Shown here: positions 37,262-45,695 of the stretch, piece after piece | How positions within the stretch are numbered: position 1 is the stretch's first letter | Layout: every line of letters starts with the position of its first letter | Assembly: GCA_022820125.1 (NCBI GenBank) | Contig: JAJEGA010000095.1 | Span: forward strand, 1 to 55,287 | Direction of reading: 5' to 3' | Origin: Anaerolineae bacterium | GTDB taxonomy: Bacteria > Chloroflexota > Anaerolineae > Aggregatilineales > Phototrophicaceae | Length of the DNA stretch: 55,287 nt | Position numbers and translations under genes: made by a program | Notes under the pieces: generated by a model | The model's input: only the letters and a program-made list of their open reading frames with translations | What the model was told of the DNA's origin: nothing | Databases searched by the model: none

Positions 37262-38143
37262 TCACTCATCAGCCGCCATTCGTCCTTGCGCGACCATCTC
37301 CACGCGGCCGCCAACACGAATGACTATTTCGTCGCCAGCGCGCTCGGCTTCCAGATGGAGCAACGAGGGCCGGCCGATCTGGTAGCCCTGTTCCGAGCGA
37401 ATCGCAATTCTGTCCGCGCCAAAATAACGGTGCTCGACGATGTACCCGGCAATGCAGCCATTGGCGCTGCCGGTCGCTGGATCTTCCGGCGCGCCATAGA
37501 TGTCGTCCAGCACGCGCACATGAATGTCGTTATTGGCATCCAGCGTTTCCGCGCAGAAGATCGCCGGCGCAATCGCGTCATGCGCCCCAAGAATCGCCCG
37601 CAGCCGATCGAGATTAACCCGGGCGCGCTTGACCGCCGCCAACGACACCATCGGCGCCAGCACAAAAGCCATCCCGGTGGAAACCTCTTGCAGCGGGAAG
37701 CGCGTATCGATGTCCGCTTCGTCTACGTTGAGAATCTGCGCCAAGTCAGCCGCCGCGAATGTCGGACCAAATATCGGCGGATTCTGCCGCATCCACAACA
37801 GTCCCTCTTCAGAAAATATGACGGGAATCTGCCCGAGCGGCAAATTCAGCAATAGGCTGTCGACCGGGCGCCCGATAATCTCGCGCTGGATGACGTAAGC
37901 CGTGCCCAGCACCGGATGCCCGGCGAAGTCGACTTCGACTTCCGGCATGAAGATGCGAACATTGTAGCCGCCATTCTCCGGCTGATCCGAGATGACAAAG
38001 GTCGTCTCGGAGAAATTGATCTCCTTCGCCAACTGCTGCATCAGCGCTGCTGGCGGATTGCCCAAATAGACCGCCAATTGATTGCCAGTGTACTTCCGGC
38101 CGACGGTGAATACATCCACAATAAAGAATTCCATACGCGACAT
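37262..38143 (-). CDS. PhzF-family isomerase-like protein
   Basis: A 293-residue protein of the PhzF/diaminopimelate-epimerase fold. KYTGNQLAVYLG, NFSETTFVI with the catalytic Glu, VDFAGHPVLGTAYVI and DPATGSANGCIAGYIVE are all present. The nearest functions are isomerisations of small acids; the substrate is unknown. It is the last gene of the run amine oxidase, amidase, PhzF, starting 1 bp before the amidase stop region, hence probably in the same operon. Confidence 0.88.
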   Translation of the reverse strand: MSRMEFFIVDVFTVGRKYTGNQLAVYLGNPPAALMQQLAKEINFSETTFVISDQPENGGYNVRIFMPEVEVDFAGHPVLGTAYVIQREIIGRPVDSLLLNLPLGQIPVIFSEEGLLWMRQNPPIFGPTFAAADLAQILNVDEADIDTRFPLQEVSTGMAFVLAPMVSLAAVKRARVNLDRLRAILGAHDAIAPAIFCAETLDANNDIHVRVLDDIYGAPEDPATGSANGCIAGYIVEHRYFGADRIAIRSEQGYQIGRPSLLHLEAERAGDEIVIRVGGRVEMVAQGRMAADE

Positions 38144-38144
38144 A

Positions 38145-39047
38145 TCACTTGTCCATTCCTTGCCTAAACGCGTCGGTCCAGCGCGATGGCGGTTCTTGCG
38201 CGACGCCCTTCAGCAAACGTCCATAATGTTGCGGGCGCCGCTGATGCAGCAGCGGGAATAGCGCCAGGTATTGCTCGCGCACATCGGCGCGCAGCAGCGC
38301 CTGCGCCACTTCGTCCCGATCGCGGCTCGCCTGCGCCAAGACGCGCCCTAGCGGATCGCAAATGAAACTGCTGCCGTAGAAGGTCACGGCGTTCTCGCGC
38401 CCGACCCGGTTGCAGGCGGCGATGAAGACGCCATTGGCGACGGCGTGACCGCGCATCACCGTGCGCCAGGCATCAGCCGAATCAAAGTCATCCGCCGTCG
38501 GTTCCGAGCCGATCGCTGTCGGATAAAAGATAAATTCCGCGCCATCAAGCGCGTATATCCGCGCCAACTCGGGAAACCACTGATCATAACAGGTCGGCGC
38601 CGCCAGCCGGACATCACCAAGATCATGCAGCGGAAACTGATCCGCGCCACCGAAGTAATCGGTCTCATGATAGCCTTCACCCGAGGGAATATGCACCTTG
38701 CGCGTGAAATGGCGCAAATGCCCCGCGGCGTCGTGGATGGTCGCCGTGTCCCAGTGGTCGCCGCGCTCGTCGCGCTCAAAGAGGCTGCCGATGACGGTGA
38801 CGCCATGCCTGCGCGCGAGCTCGGCAAAGAATTGCTCGGACGCCCCGCCACGCAGCGCTTCCGCCCAGGCGAATCCAGCCGGATCGCGCCGGCCCGGGAA
38901 ATAGGGCAAGAGGGTGAACTCGGGCAGGCAAATGAGGCTCGCGCCAGTCGCCGCCGCCTCCGCCACCAACTCGCGGTAGAGCGCTTTGGTCGATTCTTGG
39001 TCGCCGGTCCAATGCCCCTGCGCCAGGGCGATGCGAATGTCTCTCAT
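38145..39047 (-). CDS. aguB: N-carbamoylputrescine amidase (nitrilase superfamily)
   Basis: A 300-residue carbon-nitrogen hydrolase. Catalytic triad: Glu in ICLPEFTLLPYF, Lys in TRKVHIPSGEGYHETDYF, Cys in APTCYDQWFPELARIYALDG. CYDQWFPE and EFIFYPTAIGSEPT are the segments that mark N-carbamoylputrescine amidases, which make putrescine from N-carbamoylputrescine. ATG 39047 (MRDIRIALAQ) is chosen; the frame extends 36 codons upstream into the amine oxidase gene. No agmatine deiminase (aguA) is in the window. Neighbours (amine oxidase, PotBCDA) support a polyamine role. Confidence 0.82.
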   Translation of the reverse strand: MRDIRIALAQGHWTGDQESTKALYRELVAEAAATGASLICLPEFTLLPYFPGRRDPAGFAWAEALRGGASEQFFAELARRHGVTVIGSLFERDERGDHWDTATIHDAAGHLRHFTRKVHIPSGEGYHETDYFGGADQFPLHDLGDVRLAAPTCYDQWFPELARIYALDGAEFIFYPTAIGSEPTADDFDSADAWRTVMRGHAVANGVFIAACNRVGRENAVTFYGSSFICDPLGRVLAQASRDRDEVAQALLRADVREQYLALFPLLHQRRPQHYGRLLKGVAQEPPSRWTDAFRQGMDK

Positions 39048-39052
39048 TAGAT

Positions 39053-40342
39053 CTATAAAGCCTCCACGATCTCTCTGGCCGCGCGCTGACCGCTGAAGTA
39101 GGCGCCATGCACCATCGCCGTCAAATGATGCGGCGCCGTCGCTTCGCCCGCCCAATAGAGCGGCGGCGTCGCTGCCGACAGCTTTTCACGCGCGTCATAA
39201 TGCCCCGGCAGGCAGACGCTGTAACCACCCAAGGCAAAAGGGTCTTGGGGCCAATTGATCCAACGCGCTTTGCGGTACGCCAAGCTGGGATTCCCGAGCT
39301 CCTCCCGCAAGGTATCCAGCCCTTTGTTCAGCGCCGCCTCTTCGCCCAGGTCCAGCATCTCGCGGGCATAATCGCCAGTGACGAATCCGGTCCATACTGT
39401 CGCGCCGCCCGCCCGCCCCAATGAAGGCGACCACCACATCGGCGGATTGCCCCGGGCATATATCGCGCCGATCGACCGATCCAGCAGCGGCTCGTCAAAA
39501 AGGTAAACCAGCTTCATCACCGGTCCCATCTTCAATCCCGCCAGCGCCTCGCGCTTCATCGCCGGCAGCGGCGGATCAAAGCCAACCTTGCCCGACTGCA
39601 ATACACCGAGCGGCAAAGTCAACACAGCGGCATCTCCCTTGAAACTCGCTCCACCTCTAAGGCTTATCCGTACATCCTTCGTCCAGTCAATCGCTTGAAC
39701 GGCGCAATTCAAGCGGATATCCAGCCCGTCCGCCAGCCGCTCATAATACGAATCGTAGCCATCCAGAATGCGATAGTCGCCGTCGTCATCGTCGCCATTG
39801 CTGTCTACCACCTTCGCCCCTCCCGAAGCGGCGGTGGGATGTGGCGCATGCGCCGCCGCATTGAGGCACTCCATGCTATCGCCCTCGGCATTGGCGAAAG
39901 AACGCTGGACGTAGCGCAACTGCGCTTCACTGAAACCAATACGCCGCAGGTAGGCGCCCAGGTCCTCATCGTCGCGCGGCGCGGGCGCATCGCCCAGGTC
40001 CCATGAGCGCGTCACATCGAGTTCGGCCGAGGCCGCGCGCGCCTCGCCCATCGTCAGCCAGTCGCCATTTTCCGTGCGTATCATCGAATCGTCCAGCTTG
40101 TTCCAATGCCAGGTTTTCAATCCCAGCTTCTCAACCCATGCCCAGGTATTGACCGCGGGCGAGCGCCCGTGAATCAATTCAGCGCCGAACTCGACCGGGA
40201 TATCGGCGAAGTCGCGGTTCGTCCAGACGCGCCCGCCGATGCGATCGCGCGCTTCCAGCACCGTCGCCGCAATGCCGGCTTGCTTCAAGTGATACGCGGC
40301 GGATAGCCCGGCGATCCCGGCGCCGATGACGAGGACATTCAT
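39053..40342 (-). CDS. FAD-dependent amine oxidase (polyamine-oxidase-like)
   Basis: A 429-residue flavoprotein. FAD dinucleotide fold VLVIGAGIAGLSAAYHLKQA (3-22), followed by LEARDRIGGRVWT. The C-terminal FAD motif is LYWAGEATAPHHLTAMVHGA. The substrate domain contains PVEFGAELIHG, typical of polyamine/monoamine oxidases. There is no signal peptide, so it acts in the cytoplasm. It lies 5 bp from the amidase start, in one operon. An Asp-rich loop at about 180-190 (NGDDDDGD) is unusual. Confidence 0.87.
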   Translation of the reverse strand: MNVLVIGAGIAGLSAAYHLKQAGIAATVLEARDRIGGRVWTNRDFADIPVEFGAELIHGRSPAVNTWAWVEKLGLKTWHWNKLDDSMIRTENGDWLTMGEARAASAELDVTRSWDLGDAPAPRDDEDLGAYLRRIGFSEAQLRYVQRSFANAEGDSMECLNAAAHAPHPTAASGGAKVVDSNGDDDDGDYRILDGYDSYYERLADGLDIRLNCAVQAIDWTKDVRISLRGGASFKGDAAVLTLPLGVLQSGKVGFDPPLPAMKREALAGLKMGPVMKLVYLFDEPLLDRSIGAIYARGNPPMWWSPSLGRAGGATVWTGFVTGDYAREMLDLGEEAALNKGLDTLREELGNPSLAYRKARWINWPQDPFALGGYSVCLPGHYDAREKLSAATPPLYWAGEATAPHHLTAMVHGAYFSGQRAAREIVEAL

Positions 40343-40351
40343 ACAATCAAC

Positions 40352-41236
40352 TCACTCTTGATAATCCGGATTTTCCCAGACGATCAGCACGCCGGCGTCG
40401 CCGGCCGCGGGCTCGGCGCAATAATCGGTCACGACGCGCTCGGCGCGAAAGCCGCGATTCAACTGCATCGACACCGTCGGATCTTTGATCTCGCCAGCGA
40501 TGACTCGCTCTCCGTATTCGACCACGTTCATGCTTTCGGCGTATCGGTGGTAGCCCATCAGCATCCCAACAGCGTACATGCCGCGCAGGTTCAAATGTTT
40601 GACCAAAGCGAAGCGCGCGGCGTACAACCCGCTGCCGATGCCATGCCCCTGATACATCGGATGGACCGCCATCTCGACGCCATAGAGCCAGTCGCCATTC
40701 GGTTCATGGGCGCCAAGGCGCATATCGCCGATGGCATCCAGCCAAGGCAGAGGCGGCGCCGTCGGCGGGCGAGACGTGCGCATGGTGGAAGCCATGCCGA
40801 TGCAAGCGCCAGCGCCAGGACCGCCAGTGCGCTGGGCGGCGAATTGGCCCTCGGGGAAGCGTTCGATATGCGCCAGCACATCATCTTCGGTAAAGATGCC
40901 AGCGGAAGGTTCCTTGTATCTCACACCATATGCTTGATAGATTGATTGCACAACCGAATCGACATGAAATGGCTTGGTGTTGAAGATGGAGACGCCACCC
41001 AGGTCAATGAGTACGGCGCTTTCGTCATAATCTTTTAACCACCAAGAATCTAGGCTCGCATGCAAGACCCGCGTCCCATTCTCATTCGTTGTCCAATAGG
41101 GCTCGTATGGGTCTATGGGATTGCCGTCTTCATCCAGGGCATCTTTCGCCCCTTCTTCAATCAAATGTTTTTGAATCGCGGGCCAGTTGTTTAGCGCTTG
41201 TCGCATAGCATCAGCTTCATTCTCTCTTTTAGCCAA
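40352..41236 (-). CDS. GNAT-family N-acetyltransferase
   Basis: A 294-residue protein. The acetyl-CoA-binding GNAT core is in the C-terminal half: MAVHPMYQGHGIGSGLYAAR (motif A), MYAVGMLMGYHRYAESM, and a C-terminal IVWENP. The first 130 residues have no clear assignment. It is related to the shorter GNAT at 47725. Start TTG 41236 with GGAGG nine bases upstream; ATG 41206 is the alternative. Likely the first gene of the operon with the amine oxidase. GNATs of this type are often fused to a nitrilase in other bacteria, in line with the amidase two genes away. Confidence 0.8.
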   Translation of the reverse strand: MAKRENEADAMRQALNNWPAIQKHLIEEGAKDALDEDGNPIDPYEPYWTTNENGTRVLHASLDSWWLKDYDESAVLIDLGGVSIFNTKPFHVDSVVQSIYQAYGVRYKEPSAGIFTEDDVLAHIERFPEGQFAAQRTGGPGAGACIGMASTMRTSRPPTAPPLPWLDAIGDMRLGAHEPNGDWLYGVEMAVHPMYQGHGIGSGLYAARFALVKHLNLRGMYAVGMLMGYHRYAESMNVVEYGERVIAGEIKDPTVSMQLNRGFRAERVVTDYCAEPAAGDAGVLIVWENPDYQE

Positions 41237-41348
41237 CGTCTAGACCTCCACTGGATAGCGGACGGTGTATGTAGCCTTTAATCTTAAGATACGATACCAT
41301 CCAACGTCTGACTATAGTTAATCGTTTCTATCGAGGCGGACAGCTAGC

Positions 41349-42209
41349 GTGGCCTCACGACTCCGCACTATGCGGGAAAACGGCTCATTATTGGCCCTGC
41401 CCACCATATCGTGGCTGGTCATCTTCTTCGTCCTGCCCCTGATAATAGTTTTAGTCTTCAGCTTCATGTCGCGCGGGCGCGGCGGCGTCGCCATCATGCC
41501 CTTTACGCTGGATCACTATGGGCGAACTTTCGACGTCTTCTTCATCATCCTCCAGCGGTCTATCGGTCTCGCCGCTTTGACCACCATCATCTGCCTCATC
41601 GCCGGTTATCCGCTCGCCTTTTTCATCAGCACCAGGCGCCGGCGCATCGTCCAGCAGGTCGCGCTCTTCCTGGTGATTCTGCCTTTTTGGACCAATTTCC
41701 TCATCCGCACCTACGCCTGGCGCATCCTGCTGGGCGAGGAAGGCACGATCAACGGCCTCTTGCTGAGTCTTGGCTTAATCAGCGAACCGCTGCCGCTTCT
41801 CAATACGCAGCTCGCTGTGCTGATCGGTTTGGTCTATGGCTTTCTGCCATTTATGGCGCTGCCCATTTACGCCTCGGTCGAGCGCTTTAACTTCCGCTAT
41901 GTCGACGCGGCGCAGGACCTTGGCGCCAATGACATCCGGGCCTTTATGCGCATCGTCCTGCCGCTCACCTTGCCGGGCGTGCTCGCCGGTTGCGCCCTGG
42001 TGTTCATCCCCTCTGTCGGCGCCTTCGTTACGCCCGATCTGCTGGGCGGCGCCAAAGGACTGATGATCGGCAATTTGATCAACAAGCAATTCGGCGGCTC
42101 CGGCAATATGCCCTTGGGTTCCGCGCTGTCGATTGTGATGATGGCGGTTGTGATGATCTCGCTGCTGGTTTACATCTTTGCCAATCGGCGCGATGCCGGA
42201 GCCAGCTGA
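41349..42209 (+). CDS. potB: spermidine/putrescine ABC transporter permease PotB
   Basis: A 286-residue inner-membrane protein with six helices and the binding-protein-dependent transport motif DAAQDLGANDIRAFMRIVLP (EAA loop). LPFWTNFLIRTYAW and LGEEGTINGLL are characteristic of PotB. Start GTG 41349. It is the first gene of potBCDA, and its stop overlaps the potC start (TGATG). Confidence 0.92.
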   Translation: MASRLRTMRENGSLLALPTISWLVIFFVLPLIIVLVFSFMSRGRGGVAIMPFTLDHYGRTFDVFFIILQRSIGLAALTTIICLIAGYPLAFFISTRRRRIVQQVALFLVILPFWTNFLIRTYAWRILLGEEGTINGLLLSLGLISEPLPLLNTQLAVLIGLVYGFLPFMALPIYASVERFNFRYVDAAQDLGANDIRAFMRIVLPLTLPGVLAGCALVFIPSVGAFVTPDLLGGAKGLMIGNLINKQFGGSGNMPLGSALSIVMMAVVMISLLVYIFANRRDAGAS

Positions 42210-43111
42210 TGGCTATTCCATCGCCGCTGCTCATCAACGAAGACGCCATGCGCCGCAACCGCGCAGTCCGCCGCCTGGGGCAAGTTGGGCTCTGGCTGAA
42301 CCCGCTCTTTGCCTATTTCTTCCTCTGGGCGCCGATTCTGGTTCTGGTTCTGTTTTCCTTCAACGAAAGCCGGTCGGTCGCCTCCTTCACTGGCTTCACG
42401 CTGAAATGGTACACCAACATCCTGAACAACGTCATGGGCGCCGAACGAGCCTTCTCCACCGAAATCATGCTCAACGCCTTTCGCAACAGTCTCTTCGTCG
42501 GGACAATCGCCACAATAATCGCCACCGTGCTGGGGACGCTGATCGCGCTGGCGATGGCGCGCGGGCGCTTCCCCGGCAAAAGCTTGATCGACAGCTTGCT
42601 CTTCTTGCCCGTGGTCATCCCGGAAATTACGCAGGCGATCTCGCTGGCGATCTTCTTCAAAGTCGCTTTCGACTGGATCGCCACCATCAGCGGCGAGCGC
42701 CTCTTCCCCGGCTTTCATACCATCATCATCGCCCACGTGACCTTCAACATATCATTTGTCGCCATCGTCGTACGCGCGCGCCTGGCTGATATGAACCCGC
42801 AATTGGAAGAAGCGGCGGGCGACCTTGGCGCCAATCCCTGGCGCGCGTTCTGGCGCGTCACCTTCCCGCTGATCCTGCCCGGGGTCATATCGGGCGCGCT
42901 GCTGGCGTTCACCCTTTCGCTGGACGACTTCGTCATCACCTTCTTCACCTCCGGCGTCGGCACCTCGACGCTGCCGGTCTTCGTCTATGGTTTGCTTAAG
43001 CTGACGGTCACGCCTGAAGTGAACGCCATCTCGACAATCATGATGGTCTTAAGTACGCTATTGATCGGCATCTCGTTAGCCATGCAGGGGCGAAACGCGT
43101 CCCGCGGTTAA
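42209..43111 (+). CDS. potC: spermidine/putrescine ABC transporter permease PotC
   Basis: A 300-residue permease with six helices. LFFAYFFLWAP-like first helix, FNESRSVASFTGFTLKWY, LLFLPVVIPEITQAISLAIF and the EAA loop EEAAGDLGANPWRAFWRVTF mark PotC. ATG 42209 overlaps the potB stop; the open frame reaching back into potB is not coding. Confidence 0.93.
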   Translation: MAIPSPLLINEDAMRRNRAVRRLGQVGLWLNPLFAYFFLWAPILVLVLFSFNESRSVASFTGFTLKWYTNILNNVMGAERAFSTEIMLNAFRNSLFVGTIATIIATVLGTLIALAMARGRFPGKSLIDSLLFLPVVIPEITQAISLAIFFKVAFDWIATISGERLFPGFHTIIIAHVTFNISFVAIVVRARLADMNPQLEEAAGDLGANPWRAFWRVTFPLILPGVISGALLAFTLSLDDFVITFFTSGVGTSTLPVFVYGLLKLTVTPEVNAISTIMMVLSTLLIGISLAMQGRNASRG

Positions 43112-43138
43112 CGGAAAATCAAATTGGAGGAGAGGGTC

Positions 43139-44224
43139 ATGAAAAAGCTAACGCTACTCATTGCTGTGATATGTCTGATGGCGCCTGTCGCTATCGCGCA
43201 GGACATGGAATACGAGCCATGGACCTGCCCCGAAGGCTACGAAGGCCAGACATTGAGCATCTTTAACTGGTCCACCTACATCGCCGAAGACACCGTGCCC
43301 AATTTTGAAGAAGCCTGCGGCGTCACCGTCAACTATGACATCTACGAGAGCAATGAAGCGATGCTCGCGCGCATCCGCCAAGGCAACCCGGGCTATGACA
43401 TTATCGTGCCCAGCGGCGGCACCGTGCAGCGCATGGCGGAAGAGATGCTGCTGATCCCGCTCGACCTGGACATGATCCCCAATGTCGCCAACGTCATTCC
43501 CGATCTGCTGGGCGCCGCCTACGACCCGGAGAACCAATACTCGCTGCCTTATCAGTGGGGCACGGTCGGCGTCGGCTACAGCACCGAAGTCTTCCCCGAT
43601 GGCATCAGCTCCTGGGAGCAGGTTTGGGAGCACGATGGTCCCGTCGCCTGGCTTGATGATCGCCAGACGATGCTCGGCATCGCGCACTTGTTCCTGGGCA
43701 ACGACCCCAACACCACTGATGCCGATGAAATCAGCGCCGCCCGCGATTACCTGATAGCGAAAGGCGGCAATGTCGTGACCGTCGCCGCCGATGACGGGCA
43801 GGTCCTGCTTGAACGCGGCGATGTCGATATCGCGGTCGAATACAACGGCGACATCTTGCAAATCTCTTGGGATTGCGAATGCGATGACTACGCCTATGCC
43901 ATCCCGGAAGAAGGCAGCAACGTCTGGATCGACAACCTCTCAATCCCGGTCGACGCGCCCAACCCCGAGCTGGCGATGGTCTTCATCGATTACATTCTCG
44001 ATGCCAAGGTTGGCGCTGACTTGACCAATTACATCTGGTACGCCTCGCCCAATCAGGCCTCCATCGAATCGGGCTTCATCGACGAAGAGATCCTCAACGA
44101 TCCCGCGATCTTCCCGCCGCCGGAGCAAGTGGCCAATCTCTTCGCCATCATCGATGTCGGCGCCGAAGCCGAAGAGCTGATCAACAACGCCTGGGACGAA
44201 TTGCTGATCTTCCTCGGGCAATAG
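43139..44224 (+). CDS. potD: polyamine-binding protein PotD
   Basis: A 361-residue extracytoplasmic binding protein. Signal peptide of about 20 residues (MKKLTLLIAVICLMAPVAIA), then LSIFNWSTYIAEDTVPNFEE, the PotD/PotF start that lines the polyamine site. IVPSGGTVQRMAEEMLLIPL and LPYQWGTVGVGYS are also typical. GGAGGAGAGG precedes ATG 43139. No convincing lipobox is seen; in a cell without an outer membrane a soluble binding protein would be odd, so anchoring is unclear. Confidence 0.92.
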   Translation: MKKLTLLIAVICLMAPVAIAQDMEYEPWTCPEGYEGQTLSIFNWSTYIAEDTVPNFEEACGVTVNYDIYESNEAMLARIRQGNPGYDIIVPSGGTVQRMAEEMLLIPLDLDMIPNVANVIPDLLGAAYDPENQYSLPYQWGTVGVGYSTEVFPDGISSWEQVWEHDGPVAWLDDRQTMLGIAHLFLGNDPNTTDADEISAARDYLIAKGGNVVTVAADDGQVLLERGDVDIAVEYNGDILQISWDCECDDYAYAIPEEGSNVWIDNLSIPVDAPNPELAMVFIDYILDAKVGADLTNYIWYASPNQASIESGFIDEEILNDPAIFPPPEQVANLFAIIDVGAEAEELINNAWDELLIFLGQ

Positions 44225-44244
44225 TGTTGATTCACAGGCAATTC

Positions 44245-44268
44245 GGGAGAGCCTTCACGGGTTCTCCC
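44245..44268 (+). promoter_or_regulatory. hairpin between potD and potA
   Basis: GGGAGAGCC (44245-44253) and GGGTTCTCCC (44259-44268) form a near-perfect stem with a five-base loop. Hairpins after binding-protein genes commonly protect that part of the mRNA or reduce reading into the ATPase gene. Confidence 0.5.
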
Positions 44269-44291
44269 CCGCCATTTAGGTGAAAAGCCAA

Positions 44292-45413
44292 ATGCCAACC
44301 TACGATGTCGAACTGATTGACATCGTTAAAGACTTTGAATCCGGTGGGAGCCGCGTCCGCGCCGTCGACAAAGTCAGCGTAAAAATCGCCGATGGCGAGT
44401 TCTTCGCTTTGCTTGGTCCCAGTGGCTGCGGCAAAACCACCACACTGCGGCTGATCGCCGGCTTCGAACAGCCAACCGCGGGCCAAGTTCTCATTCGCGG
44501 CATCGCCATGGAAGGCATCCCGGCTTATCACCGTCCCGTCAATACTGTCTTCCAGGATTATGCCCTCTTCCCGCATATGACCGTCGAGCAGAACATCATG
44601 TTCGGCTTGCAGATGGAAGGCGTCGGCAAGAAAGAAGCGCGGAAGCGCGCGCAGGAAGCGCTAGACATGGTGCGTCTGCCCGATATTGGGGCGCGCAAAC
44701 CACAGCAACTCTCCGGCGGGCAGCAGCAGCGGGTCGCCCTTGCCCGCGCCCTGGTCAAGCGGCCCGCCGTGCTCCTGCTTGACGAGCCCCTCGGCGCCCT
44801 CGACCTCAAACTGCGGGTGAACATGCAATATGAGCTGAAAGCGCTGCAGCGCGATGTGGGCATCACCTTCATTTATGTGACCCACGATCAGGAAGAAGCG
44901 ATCACGATGGCCGATCGCATCGCCGTGATGAAGGATGGGGAGATGCTGCAAGTCGGCGCGCCAAGAGAAATTTACGAACATCCCGGCACACGCTTCGTCG
45001 CCGACTTCATCGGCGAGACCAACTTCATCCCGGCGGACTTGATCGAGCGCGCCCCCGACGGCAGCGGCGCAGTCCGCCTGTCGGACGAAACCGTCATCAA
45101 GGCGCAGCTTTCCAAAACGCTTGAAAGCTCGAGCGGGCCGGTGACCATGGCCATCCGCCCCGAGCGCGTCGGCATCGCCAAAGTCGGCGATAGCATCGAC
45201 AGCGCCGATTCCGACCAGACGGTGCTGGATGCCCGGCTCGTCGATAGCCAGTACATCGGCACCGACACCCGCTACACCGCGCGCATCGCCGACGACATCA
45301 ATCTGATAGTCCGCGTACAGAACACCAGCGAGCGAGAATTCAGCCATTTCACCATAGGTCAGCCGGTCAAGGTCTACTGGCGCCAGTCGAGCACAACCGT
45401 CCTGGATCGCTAA
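44292..45413 (+). CDS. potA: spermidine/putrescine ABC transporter ATPase PotA
   Basis: A 373-residue ATPase. Walker A GPSGCGKTTTLRLIAG, Q-loop VFQDYALFPHMTV, signature LSGGQQQRVALARALVKRP, Walker B LLLDEPLGALD and His switch YVTHDQEEA. The C-terminal TOBE domain (VTMAIRPERVGI, IGTDTRYTARI) follows. ATG 44292 is used because AGGTG lies nine bases upstream; GTG 44280 is the alternative. Last gene of potBCDA; a mobile element lies 9 bp beyond the stop. Confidence 0.93.
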   Translation: MPTYDVELIDIVKDFESGGSRVRAVDKVSVKIADGEFFALLGPSGCGKTTTLRLIAGFEQPTAGQVLIRGIAMEGIPAYHRPVNTVFQDYALFPHMTVEQNIMFGLQMEGVGKKEARKRAQEALDMVRLPDIGARKPQQLSGGQQQRVALARALVKRPAVLLLDEPLGALDLKLRVNMQYELKALQRDVGITFIYVTHDQEEAITMADRIAVMKDGEMLQVGAPREIYEHPGTRFVADFIGETNFIPADLIERAPDGSGAVRLSDETVIKAQLSKTLESSSGPVTMAIRPERVGIAKVGDSIDSADSDQTVLDARLVDSQYIGTDTRYTARIADDINLIVRVQNTSEREFSHFTIGQPVKVYWRQSSTTVLDR

Positions 45414-45422
45414 ACCGCTTGC

Positions 45423-45619
45423 GGTAGTGTATCGAAGTCGGTTGGAATTCACTTCAAGCGTAATATTCTTTCAGCGTCGACATCATCCTTTAGCGAAAAT
45501 TGTAGGGGCGATTCTGTGAATCGCCCACCGGAGATTATCAAGTGGGCGAGCCAAGGCTCGCCCCTACAGATGTTTGAATGATGATGTTTTCTATATTCAA
45601 CCGAAATGGATACACTTCC
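45423..45619 (+). mobile_element. 197-bp MITE-like element, family 1, copy 3, with 8-bp target duplication
   Basis: Complete copy. Ends GGTAGTGTATC and GGAAGTGTATC (reverse complement), flanked exactly by CCGCTTGC at 45415-45422 and 45620-45627. The 5' duplication overlaps the end of the potA intergenic sequence. Same orientation as copies 1 and 2. No ORF; the rest of the gap to 45695 shows no other feature. Confidence 0.93.
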
Positions 45620-45695
45620 CCGCTTGCTCGATATCGCCCGTCGCCTCGATTCGTGCTATTATCCAGATCCCAACCGACTTGGATCGGCTTAACCC

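Noticed and set aside
45423..45619. Structured RNA or riboswitch
   Set aside because: Exact 8-bp target duplications and terminal inverted repeats in two copies show a transposed DNA element.
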